Assembly: GCF_002870125.1 (NCBI RefSeq)
Contig: NZ_PNEO01000009.1
Coordinates: 149,512-213,511, forward strand
DNA from: Burkholderia sp. WAC0059
GTDB taxonomy: Bacteria; Pseudomonadota; Gammaproteobacteria; Burkholderiales; Burkholderiaceae
Direction of reading: 5' to 3'
Length of the DNA: 64,000 nt
Part shown: piece after piece, positions 18,706-26,525 of the stretch
Position numbering within the stretch: position 1 is the first letter of the stretch
Layout: each line of letters starts with the position of its first letter
Translations under genes and position numbers: made by a program
Notes under the pieces: generated by a model
Database searches by the model: none
What the model saw: the letters and a program-made list of their open reading frames with translations, nothing else
Told to the model about the DNA's origin: nothing

Positions 18706-19656
18706 ATGATCGTCAAGGTCGACTACCTGTTCTGGCTCGCCGGCGCGCTCCTCGCGATCACGTCCGCGATGACGCTCGCCGACCGCGCGCATCCGAAGCG
18801 CTGGACGACGGGCGCGTTCTGGGGCGTGTTCGCGATCCTGTTCCTGTTCGGCGACTGGATGCCGCGCGACGCGGTCGGCGCGCTGATCGTCGCCGCGACG
18901 CTGATCGCCGGTTGCGGCGGCGTCGGCCACGGCGCCGCGCGCACGCTGCCCGACGTCATGCGTCGGCTGAGCGCCCGGCGCCTCGGCAACCGGCTCTTCG
19001 TCCCCGCGCTCGCAATCCCGCTCGGCACGCTGGCGGGCACGCTGCTGTTCGCGCATGCGCGCATCGGCGGGCACTACCTGTTCGATCCGAAGAACACGAC
19101 GCTGATCTCGCTCGGCGCGAGCTGTATCGTCGCCGTCTGGCTCGCGTGCCGGCTCACGGGCGAGACGCTCGCCGAGTCGGTGCGCCAGGCGCGCGGCCTC
19201 ACCGAGTCGCTCGGCTGGGCGCTCGTGCTGCCGCAGACGCTCGCAATGGTCGGCCTCGTGTTCGCCGACGCCGGCGTGGGCAAATCGGTCGCCTACCTGA
19301 CCGACGCCTACGTGAACACCGACGTGCGCCTCGTCGCGATCGTCGTGTACGTGCTCGGCATGGCGCTCTTCACGATCGCCACGGGCGGCGCGTTCGCCGC
19401 GTTTCCGGTGATGATGGTCGGCGTCGGCGTGCCGATCCTGATCCACGCCTACCACGGCAATCCCGCCGTGATCGCGGCCGTCGGCATGTTCGCCGGCTAC
19501 TCGGGCACGCTGCTCACGCCGATGGCCGCGAGCTTCAACGTGGTGCCCGTCGCGCTGCTGTCGCTGCCGGACAAGTACGCGGTGATCCGCGTACAGATTC
19601 CGACCGCGCTGATCCTGCTCGTCGCGAACGTGGCGCTGCTGGACTGGCTGATGTAG
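18706..19656 (+). CDS. 5-oxoproline transporter subunit, DUF979 family
   Basis: The 316-residue multi-spanning membrane protein is encoded 3 bp after its DUF969 partner. DUF979 motifs seen are VDYLFWLAGALLAI at the start, GDWMPRDAVGALIV, FDPKNTTLISLGASCIVA, ATGGAFAAFPVM and MFAGYSGTLLTPMAASFNVVP. The close spacing and the HyuA/HyuB genes upstream support an uptake-plus-hydrolysis operon for 5-oxoproline or a similar lactam. No terminator is obvious immediately after the stop. Confidence 0.87.
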   Translation: MIVKVDYLFWLAGALLAITSAMTLADRAHPKRWTTGAFWGVFAILFLFGDWMPRDAVGALIVAATLIAGCGGVGHGAARTLPDVMRRLSARRLGNRLFVPALAIPLGTLAGTLLFAHARIGGHYLFDPKNTTLISLGASCIVAVWLACRLTGETLAESVRQARGLTESLGWALVLPQTLAMVGLVFADAGVGKSVAYLTDAYVNTDVRLVAIVVYVLGMALFTIATGGAFAAFPVMMVGVGVPILIHAYHGNPAVIAAVGMFAGYSGTLLTPMAASFNVVPVALLSLPDKYAVIRVQIPTALILLVANVALLDWLM

Positions 19657-20079
19657 GCGCGGCGGCCGGGGCACGCGGCCGTCTCCGGTATGGGCGGTAG
19701 CCGACAGGCAGTCCGCCGCCCCTCGCCCGCGCGATCTACGCGGTCCGCGCCGCCGGTGCCCTTCGTACCCTTCGCGCCGTTCAGCCCCCTCTGCAACACC
19801 CTCGCCATCCGCCCCAACCCGCACCAGCGCATACCACAGCACGTGCCCGCCCGCGCCACCGGCCTCGCGCCGCTCCGGCCGGCCGCCGTCTCCTTGCCCG
19901 CGCCGCCCTCCCGATTCCCCCCAGGGCGACATTTCTATTTTGGATTGCCATGATACGGACCGCGCCCGCGCGCCTCGCGCCGGTGTCGCGCACCGGCGGG
20001 AAGCCCTCGCGGACGAGCTTTCCCGGCACCGAATCCTGGCCTCGCGGCCTGTACGGGCAGACTCGATGGGGAGCCGCAA
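19657..20079. other. Gene-free stretch between the oxoproline operon and the next LysR
   Basis: These 423 bp contain no frame that looks like a protein. The right end (from about 19930) should carry the promoter of the LysR gene at 20080. I see no clear terminator or operator. Confidence 0.45.
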
Positions 20080-20994
20080 TTGGAAATCGCCTGGCTGGAA
20101 GACTTTCTGGCCCTGAGCCGGTCGCTGAATTTTTCGCGCACGGCCGAAATACGCAACCTGACGCAGCCCGCGCTGAGCCGGCGCATCAGGCAACTGGAGA
20201 GCTGGCTCGGCGTTACGCTGATCGACCGCAGCAGCCACCCGGCCTCGCTGACCGACGAGGGCCGCAGCTTCCGCCGCGTGGCCGAGGAGGTGCTGCGTAA
20301 CCTGCACGAGGAGCGCGACTACTACCAGGGGCGCATCCTCACGCGGCGCAAGCCGTTCGTCTCGTTCGCGATGGTGCACACGCTGGCCTTCAGCTTCTAT
20401 CCCGACTGGATCGGCGAGATGGAGCGGCACATCGGCGAGCTGCGCACCCAGGTCGTCTGCTCCAGCACGCACGGCTGCATGCAGGCGCTGACCTCGGGCA
20501 CCATCGACTTCTTCCTCTCCTACCTGCATCCGGCGTGGCCGCTCGCGCTCGACGAGCAGCAGTACCCGTCGCTGCGCATCGACACCGAAAAACTCGTTCC
20601 GGTCTGCGCGCCCGACGAGCGCGGCCGTCCGCGGTACGACCTCGACGAAGCCGGCGACGAGGCCATTCCCTATCTGGAATGCGGCCCGAACACCATCACG
20701 GCGAAGATGGTCGAGGTGGTCCTGAAGTCCCGCGATCCGCGCCCCATCCTGGAGACGCGCTACCGCAACACGATCTCGGCCGCGCTCAAGGCCATGGCCG
20801 TCAAGGGCTACGGCGTGACCTGGCTGCCCGGCTGCGCGGTGGTCGACGAGCTTCGCGACGGCCGGCTCGTCAGCGCCGGATCGGAAGACTGGTCGCTGCC
20901 GATGGAGCTGCGCATCTATCGCAGCCGGCGCTACGTCGGCGGCAGCAGCGACAAGGAGCGGCTCTGGGAGCAGTGCCGCGCGCAATACGCGTAG
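20080..20994 (+). CDS. LysR-family regulator of the amino-acid uptake/oxidation cluster
   Basis: The product is a 304-residue LysR-type regulator. Its N-terminal helix-turn-helix (LNFSRTAEIRNLTQPALSRRI, about residues 15-36) is followed by a ligand-binding domain. The start is a TTG at 20080 with GGGGAG at 20069-20073; it gives the standard LysR N-terminus MEIAWLEDFLALSRS. Unlike most LysR genes, it reads in the same direction as its presumed targets (binding protein 166 bp downstream, then the whole oxidase cluster). Confidence 0.87.
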   Translation: MEIAWLEDFLALSRSLNFSRTAEIRNLTQPALSRRIRQLESWLGVTLIDRSSHPASLTDEGRSFRRVAEEVLRNLHEERDYYQGRILTRRKPFVSFAMVHTLAFSFYPDWIGEMERHIGELRTQVVCSSTHGCMQALTSGTIDFFLSYLHPAWPLALDEQQYPSLRIDTEKLVPVCAPDERGRPRYDLDEAGDEAIPYLECGPNTITAKMVEVVLKSRDPRPILETRYRNTISAALKAMAVKGYGVTWLPGCAVVDELRDGRLVSAGSEDWSLPMELRIYRSRRYVGGSSDKERLWEQCRAQYA

Positions 20995-21159
20995 CGCGCC
21001 GCGCCGTTCGCCTAACACCCCCCGCGCATTCGCGCTATGCCGTTCCGGTATGGACTATCTTTTGTTTCTATTTCCTATCCGCGGCGCTCCGTTCCTAGAA
21101 TGGCCCGACATCCCGATAGCGGGTACGTGCACACCTCAACCCTCACGGAGCACCGCATC

Positions 21160-21987
21160 ATGGCGAGAAGAAACAGGTTCAAGGGCTGGCTGGCCGCCGC
21201 CGCATCGCTCGTGCTGGCCACAGCGGCGTTGCTCGCGCCGGCCGGCGAGGCCGTCGCGCAGACGCCGGCCCAGGAGCAGGGCGACATGGCCCGCATCCTC
21301 CAGACCAAAGTCGTGCGCATCGGCGCGATCGAAGCCTTTCCGTACTACCGGCACGATCTGAAAACCGACAAGTGGATCGGCATCATGCCGGAGCTGTTCG
21401 AGCTCATGTTCGGCGCGATCGGCGTGAAGGTGGAATACGTCACGACCGACTGGGGCACCGCTGCGGCCGGCCTGCAGTCCGGGAAATTCGATCTCGTGGG
21501 CGGCTACAACGTCACGCCGCAGCGCGCGCTGGCCGTGGACTTCACCGACCCGCTCGCCGCCAGCCGGATCGGCCTGCTCACGCTCAAGACGCCGGGCCCC
21601 GAGTACGCGTCGTGGGCGACGCTCGACCGACCCGCGTTCCGGGTCGCCGCCGTCGACGGCGCGGCCACGACGCGCGCCGCGCAAAAGGTGCTGCCGCACG
21701 CGACCTGGACGCTCGTCCAGACCAACGACGCGATGCTGATGGAGCTCGAAAGCGGGCGCGTCGACGCGATTCTCTCGAACGAGCCGACGCTCTCGCTCTA
21801 CATGCAGTCGCGCGGCCAGGGACACCTGGTCATCCCGAAGAACGCGATCGCCTCGCCCGTGAGCATCGCGCTGCGCCGCGGCAACCCCGACCTGCGCCAG
21901 TGGCTCGACTACGCGATCCAGTACTACCAGGCCGACGGCTCGCTCAAGGCCATCTGGAACAAGTACCTGCCGGGGAGCCAGCCGTGA
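21160..21987 (+). CDS. Periplasmic amino-acid-binding protein of an ABC importer
   Basis: The 275-residue exported solute-binding protein is of the polar amino acid family (SBP_bac_3). The ATG at 21160 has CGGAG upstream and gives a signal peptide with positive residues, a hydrophobic core (LAAAASLVLATAALLAP) and a cleavage site after EAVA. The mature part contains RIGAIEAFPYYR, MPELFELMF, GLQSGKFDLVGG and a late DAILSNEPT, the normal layout of this fold. It binds the substrate for the ATPase and permease encoded next. The gene overlaps the ATPase gene by 4 bp. The downstream oxidases suggest a D-amino acid, imino acid or opine as ligand. Confidence 0.88.
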   Translation: MARRNRFKGWLAAAASLVLATAALLAPAGEAVAQTPAQEQGDMARILQTKVVRIGAIEAFPYYRHDLKTDKWIGIMPELFELMFGAIGVKVEYVTTDWGTAAAGLQSGKFDLVGGYNVTPQRALAVDFTDPLAASRIGLLTLKTPGPEYASWATLDRPAFRVAAVDGAATTRAAQKVLPHATWTLVQTNDAMLMELESGRVDAILSNEPTLSLYMQSRGQGHLVIPKNAIASPVSIALRRGNPDLRQWLDYAIQYYQADGSLKAIWNKYLPGSQP

Positions 21988-22787
21988 GCGACGCCGACCG
22001 CGCGGACGACCCGCCGCTGCTGGCCATCCGCGAGCTGCGCAAGCAGTACGGCGGCGTGGAGGTGCTCAAGGGCGTCTCGCTCGACGTGCGGCGCCGGCAG
22101 ATCGTCGGGTTCATCGGCGCGAGCGGCTCGGGCAAGTCGACGCTGCTGCGATGTATCAACATGCTGGAGACGCCCACCTCGGGCGAGATCGTGCTCGACG
22201 GCGAGCCCGTCGGGTTTCGCCCGACGCCCTCGGGCCGGCGCGCGCTGACGCACGGCGAGCTGAGCCGCCAGCGCCGGCAGATGGCGATGGTGTTCCAGCA
22301 GTTCAATCTCTGGCCGCACAAGACCGCGCTCGAAAACGTGATGGAAGGGCCGGTCGTGGTCAAGGGCGTGCCGAAGGAGGCCGCGCGCGAGCTCGGCATC
22401 CGCCTGCTGCAGAAGGTCGGGCTCGGCGAGCGGCTGCACGCCTATCCGAGCCGGCTCTCCGGCGGCCAGCAGCAGCGCGTCGGCATCGCGCGGGCGCTGG
22501 CGCTGGAGCCGAAGATCCTGCTGCTCGACGAGCCCACCTCGGCCCTCGACCCCGAACTCGTCGCCGACGTGCTCGAAGTGATCCGCAATCTCGCGAGCGA
22601 AGGCCAGACGATGATCGTCGTCACCCACGAGATGGGGTTCGCGCACGAGGTCTGCGACCACATCGTGTTCCTCGAGCACGGCGTGATCGCCGACAGCGGG
22701 CCCGCCTCGCACATCTTCGGCGCGACCGACAACCCGAGAACGCGCGCCTTCGTGAGCCGCTACCTCGGCCAGCGCGACGGCCGCTGA
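21984..22787 (+). CDS. ABC importer ATPase, polar amino-acid family (GlnQ/HisP-like)
   Basis: This is a 267-residue ATPase that starts with a GTG overlapping the binding-protein stop codon. It has Walker A GASGSGKST, Q-loop FQQFNLWPH, signature [15 protein letters not shown], Walker [15 protein letters not shown] and switch histidine in VVTHEMGFA. It is cytoplasmic and energises amino-acid uptake with the neighbouring permease. All catalytic motifs are intact. Confidence 0.92.
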   Translation: MSDADRADDPPLLAIRELRKQYGGVEVLKGVSLDVRRRQIVGFIGASGSGKSTLLRCINMLETPTSGEIVLDGEPVGFRPTPSGRRALTHGELSRQRRQMAMVFQQFNLWPHKTALENVMEGPVVVKGVPKEAARELGIRLLQKVGLGERLHAYPSRLSGGQQQRVGIARALALEPKILLLDEPTSALDPELVADVLEVIRNLASEGQTMIVVTHEMGFAHEVCDHIVFLEHGVIADSGPASHIFGATDNPRTRAFVSRYLGQRDGR

Positions 22788-22855
22788 GCGCCATCCACCG
22801 CCACCGACGAAGCCCGGCGGCCCGAGCGGCCGCCCGCACAAGGAAGAGATACGCC

Positions 22856-23536
22856 GTGGGAACGATTGCCTATCACTGGGATTTCAGCGTCATCTGGGAA
22901 TACCGCGACGTGCTGCTCAAAGGCCTGCGCATCACGCTGCTGATCGCGCTGCTCACGATCCTGCTCGGCGTGGCCGGCGGCATCGTGCTCGCGCTCCTGC
23001 GCGCCTCGCGCCTGCGCGGGCTCGCCCTCGCCGTCGGCGCGGTGATCGAGCTGGTGCGCGCCGTGCCGCCGCTCGTGCTGCTCGTGTGGATCTACTACTG
23101 CCTGCCGATCCTGACCGGCCTCTCGTTCAGCGCCTTCCACACGGCGGTGCTCGCGCTCGCCGTCTACAGCGCGGTGTTCTACGCCGAGATATTCCGCGCG
23201 GGCATCCAGTCGATCGAAAAGGGCTACCTCGAAGCGGCCCACTCGGTCGGCATGAGCCGCTGGCAGATCCTGCGTCGGATCGTCGGCCCGCTCGCGTTCC
23301 AGAAAATCTTCCCGCCGCTCGTGAGCCAGTGCGTGCTCGTGGTCAAGAACACCTCGCTCGTGGGCTACGTGGCCGTGGCCGACATCCTCTACCAGGGCCA
23401 GCAGATCAGCGTGCAGGCGTTCCGACCGATGGAGGTGCTCACCGCCGTGGCCGTGATGTTCCTCGTCATCATCGTGCCGCTGACCGTGGCCGCGAACCTG
23501 ATGGAATCGCACTACCGCCGCAAGTATTACGGCTGA
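22856..23536 (+). CDS. ABC importer permease, HisM/GlnP type
   Basis: The 226-residue inner-membrane permease starts at a GTG (22856) with AAGGAAGAG about 8 bp upstream. It has about five membrane segments and the EAA cytoplasmic loop (YLEAAHSVGMSRWQ). Only one permease gene is present, so the transporter is probably a homodimeric channel like GlnP. The gene lies between the ATPase and the small tautomerase. Confidence 0.88.
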   Translation: MGTIAYHWDFSVIWEYRDVLLKGLRITLLIALLTILLGVAGGIVLALLRASRLRGLALAVGAVIELVRAVPPLVLLVWIYYCLPILTGLSFSAFHTAVLALAVYSAVFYAEIFRAGIQSIEKGYLEAAHSVGMSRWQILRRIVGPLAFQKIFPPLVSQCVLVVKNTSLVGYVAVADILYQGQQISVQAFRPMEVLTAVAVMFLVIIVPLTVAANLMESHYRRKYYG

Positions 23537-23584
23537 CCACGACGCCTCATCCTCATTCAACGACATCCACGAAACGGAGTTGCC

Positions 23585-23797
23585 ATGCCTTACGTCAAGA
23601 TCGAAATGCTCAAGGGTCGCTCGCCGGAACAGAAGGCCAGCATCGCGAAGATCGTCACCGACGCGCTCGTCGAACACGGCGGCGCCAAGCCCGAGAGCGT
23701 GTTCGTCGTGTTCGACGACTACGAACCGAGCGACTGGGCCGTCGGCGGCACGCCGATCTCGCAGCGCAAGCCGACGCCGCCCGCGTCGAAGTCCTGA
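23585..23797 (+). CDS. 4-oxalocrotonate tautomerase-like small enzyme
   Basis: The 70-residue product starts MPYVKIEMLKGRSPEQKASI, typical of the tautomerase superfamily. Pro2 becomes the catalytic N-terminal proline after removal of Met. Family members interconvert enol and keto, or imine and enamine, forms of small acids. Its position between an amino-acid importer and several amino-acid oxidases is unusual for aromatic meta-cleavage tautomerases. It suggests action on the imine or 2-oxo product of the oxidases, such as an enamine-imine isomerisation (inference). Residues after about 60 are not conserved. Confidence 0.82.
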   Translation: MPYVKIEMLKGRSPEQKASIAKIVTDALVEHGGAKPESVFVVFDDYEPSDWAVGGTPISQRKPTPPASKS

Positions 23798-23828
23798 ACG
23801 GCACGCATCGAACGATAAAAAGGCGGTC

Positions 23829-25088
23829 ATGACACAACGCATCCTGGTGATCGGCGCGGGGATTATCGGCGCCTCCTGCGCGCTGGCGCTGCAGCGCAGG
23901 GGCTGCGACGTCACCGTCGTCGACGAGCGCGGGCCCGGCGAAGGCTGCTCGTTCGGCAACGCGGGCAACATCAGCCCGGGGTCGGTCGTGCCCTACTCGG
24001 TGCCGGGCTCGCTGCGCAAGGTGCCGCGCTGGCTGCTGGACCCGCAAAGCCCGCTGTCGATCCGCCCGGCCTACTTCGCGCGCTTTCTGCCCTGGGGCCT
24101 GCGCTGGCTGGCCGCGAGCCGCCGCGAGCACGCGATGGGCATTTCGGAAGCGATGCGCCAGTTGCACGCGGGCGCCCTCGACGCCTATGCCGACATGCTG
24201 CGCGAGAGCGGGCAGTCGTCGCTCGTGCGCATGTCGGGACAGTTGTACGTGTCGCGCGTGCCCGGCAAGGCGCGCGGCTCGGACGCCGAGCGCGCGATGC
24301 GCGAGGCGGCCGGCGTGCGCGTCGAGCCGGTGGACGGCGCCGCGATACGCGACATCGAGCCGACGCTGGCGCCGCATTTCCAGAGCGGCCTCTGGCTGCC
24401 CGACAACGGCAGTTGCGTCAACCCGCAGCGACTCGTGCAAGTGCTCGCGCAACTCGCCGTGCAGCACGGCGCCGTGCTGATGCGCGAGCAGGTGCGCGAC
24501 TTCGCGGTGGACGGCCCGCGCGTGGTCGGCGCGATTCTGGCCGACGGCCGCGTGCTGCGCGCGGACGCCGTCGTGCTGGCCGCGGGCGCGTGGTCCGCGC
24601 GGCTGCTGCGGCGCCTCGGCATCCGCGTGCCGCTCGAAGCCGAGCGCGGCTATCACGTCACGCTGCAGGCGCCCGGCATCCTGCCGCGCATTCCGACCAC
24701 CAACAAGGACGTCGGCTTCGCCGTGGCGCCGATGGAAATGGGCCTGCGCTTCGCCGGCACGGCCGAATACGCGGGGCTCGACGCGCCGCCCGACATGCGG
24801 CGCGCGCGACTGTTGCTGGCGCAGGGCCGCGACATGTTCCCCGGCCTGAGCGCGGACGCGCATACCGCGTGGATGGGCTGCCGGCCCTCGCTGCCCGACG
24901 GGCTGCCCGTGCTGGAGCGTATGGCCGGGCGCCCGGGCCTCATCGCCGCGTTCGGCAACTCGCATTTCGGCCTGACGGCGGCGCCGCGCATGGGTAGCGT
25001 GGTGGCGTCGCTCGCGCTGGGCGAAACGCCCGAGATCGACCTCGCGCCGTTCCGCTCGGACCGGTTCAGCGGAGACCGCGCACGATGA
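23829..25088 (+). CDS. FAD-dependent D-amino-acid dehydrogenase (DadA-like)
   Basis: The 419-residue flavoprotein starts MTQRILVIGAGIIGASCALAL. This includes the GxGxxG dinucleotide-binding motif, and GEGCSFGNAGNISPG is characteristic of DadA-type D-amino-acid dehydrogenases. Near the C-terminus, MGCRPSLPDGLPVLE and GNSHFGLTAAPRMG close the FAD site. It is expected to oxidise a D-amino acid to the imine or keto acid and pass electrons to the respiratory chain. It overlaps the next oxidoreductase gene by 4 bp. This extra enzyme is not present in the hydroxyproline cluster at 38-42 kb. Confidence 0.87.
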   Translation: MTQRILVIGAGIIGASCALALQRRGCDVTVVDERGPGEGCSFGNAGNISPGSVVPYSVPGSLRKVPRWLLDPQSPLSIRPAYFARFLPWGLRWLAASRREHAMGISEAMRQLHAGALDAYADMLRESGQSSLVRMSGQLYVSRVPGKARGSDAERAMREAAGVRVEPVDGAAIRDIEPTLAPHFQSGLWLPDNGSCVNPQRLVQVLAQLAVQHGAVLMREQVRDFAVDGPRVVGAILADGRVLRADAVVLAAGAWSARLLRRLGIRVPLEAERGYHVTLQAPGILPRIPTTNKDVGFAVAPMEMGLRFAGTAEYAGLDAPPDMRRARLLLAQGRDMFPGLSADAHTAWMGCRPSLPDGLPVLERMAGRPGLIAAFGNSHFGLTAAPRMGSVVASLALGETPEIDLAPFRSDRFSGDRAR

Positions 25089-26218
25089 GCGATCGTTCCG
25101 ACATCGCCGACTGCATGGTCGTGGGCGCCGGGCTCGTGGGCGCCTCGCTCGCCTACGGCATGGCGCGGCGCGGCAGCCGCGTGGTGGTGCTCGACGAGGG
25201 CGACGTCGCCCTGCGCGCCTCGCGCGGCAACTTCGGCCTGATCTGGGTGCAGGGCAAGGGCCACGGCATGCCGCAATACGCCGCCTGGACCCGGACCTCG
25301 GCCGCGCTGTGGCCGGCGTTCGCGGCCGAGCTCGTGCAGCGCACGGGCATCGACGTGCAGTTGAAGCAGAACGGCGGCTACTGGTTCGGGTTTTCCGACG
25401 CCGAGATGGAGGAGCGCGAACGCATGCTCGCGCCGCTTTACGAGCACGGCGGCGTGCCGTTCACGATGCTCTCGGGCGACGAGGCTCGCGCCCGCGTGCC
25501 GGCCCTCGGCCCGGCCGCGGTCGGCGGCAGCTACTGTCCGCTCGACGGACAGGTCAATCCGCTGCTGCTGCTGCGCGCGCTGCACCAGGGCATGACGGAC
25601 GCCGGCGCCGAGCTGCTCAACGGCGCGCCGGTGCGCAGCCTCGCGTATCGCGACGGCCTCTTCACGGCCACGGCCGGCGCGCGCACGATCCGCGCGCGGC
25701 GCGTGGCGCTCGCGGCGGGGCTCGGCAACCGCGCGCTGGCGCCGTCGGTGGGCCTCGACGCCCCCGTCACGCCCAATCGCGGCCAGATTCTCGTCACCGA
25801 GCGCCTGCGGCCCTTTCTGCATCACCCGACCAACAAGGCGCGGCAGACCGGCGAAGGTACCGTGCAGCTCGGCTCGACCGAGGAGGACGTCGGCTACGAC
25901 GACCGGACGACCGACGAAGCGATACGCCGGCTGGCGCAGCGCGGCGTGATGACGTTCCCGCGGCTCGCGCGCGCGCGGCTCGTGCGCGCCTGGGGCGCGC
26001 TGCGCGTCATGACGCCCGATGGCTTTCCCCTCTACCAGGAGTCGGCCGACTGCCCCGGCGCCTACGTCGTCACGTGCCACAGCGGCGTCACGCTGGCGGC
26101 GATGCATGCGACCGCCGTCGCCGACTGGATCGCGGGCCGCGCGCCCCGGCCCGCGGCCGTCGACGCCTTCTCGTCCGTGCGCTTTCGCGCCCTGCTGCCG
26201 GCCGACCATGTCCAATAG
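25085..26218 (+). CDS. FAD oxidoreductase subunit of a three-part amino/imino-acid dehydrogenase (HcnC/LhpB-like)
   Basis: The 377-residue DAO-fold flavoprotein has MVVGAGLVGASLAYGMARRG as its FAD-binding start and RVWGAL/TPDGFPLYQE-type C-terminal motifs. With the overlapping 2Fe-2S (26208) and FAD/NAD-type (26518) genes it forms the heterotrimer known from hydrogen cyanide synthase, opine oxidases and D-hydroxyproline dehydrogenase. The gene order (C-A-B) differs from hcnABC and matches the order in the hydroxyproline cluster of this window. The substrate is unknown; a D-imino acid, sarcosine-like compound or opine is most likely. Confidence 0.85.
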   Translation: MSDRSDIADCMVVGAGLVGASLAYGMARRGSRVVVLDEGDVALRASRGNFGLIWVQGKGHGMPQYAAWTRTSAALWPAFAAELVQRTGIDVQLKQNGGYWFGFSDAEMEERERMLAPLYEHGGVPFTMLSGDEARARVPALGPAAVGGSYCPLDGQVNPLLLLRALHQGMTDAGAELLNGAPVRSLAYRDGLFTATAGARTIRARRVALAAGLGNRALAPSVGLDAPVTPNRGQILVTERLRPFLHHPTNKARQTGEGTVQLGSTEEDVGYDDRTTDEAIRRLAQRGVMTFPRLARARLVRAWGALRVMTPDGFPLYQESADCPGAYVVTCHSGVTLAAMHATAVADWIAGRAPRPAAVDAFSSVRFRALLPADHVQ

Positions 26219-26525
26219 CCGCTTCTTCCAGTTGCTCCCGGCCGACCCCGCCGCCGCGCACGTCACCGTGCGCTACGAAGGCCGGCCGCTGCGCGTGCCG
26301 GCCGGCCTCACCGTGGCGGCGGCGCTGCTCGCCGGCGGCGTCACGACGTTCCGGACCACGCCGGTCGGCGAGGCCCCGCGCGCGCCCTGGTGCATGATGG
26401 GCGTCTGCTTCGACTGCCTGCTCGACATCGACGGCGAGCCGAATCAGCAAGGCTGCCAGCGGATCGTGCGCGACGGCATGGACATTCGTTCTCAACGGGG
26501 TTCTGCGGAACTGAACGATGAATAA
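26208..26525 (+). CDS. Small 2Fe-2S subunit of the three-part dehydrogenase (HcnA-like)
   Basis: The 105-residue ferredoxin-like protein has cysteines C62, C67, C70 and C83 spaced as in the 2Fe-2S cluster of HcnA-type subunits (WCMMGVCFDC...GC). It overlaps the preceding gene by 11 bp and the following one by 8 bp, so the three subunits are translationally coupled. Its role is to carry electrons between the two flavin subunits. Confidence 0.88.
   Translation: MSNSRFFQLLPADPAAAHVTVRYEGRPLRVPAGLTVAAALLAGGVTTFRTTPVGEAPRAPWCMMGVCFDCLLDIDGEPNQQGCQRIVRDGMDIRSQRGSAELNDE

Noticed and set aside
17719..21018. Leftward reading frame of about 1099 codons over the oxoproline transporter and LysR genes
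   Set aside because: Arg/Asp/His-rich antisense reading across several genes with well-supported sense products; not a real gene.
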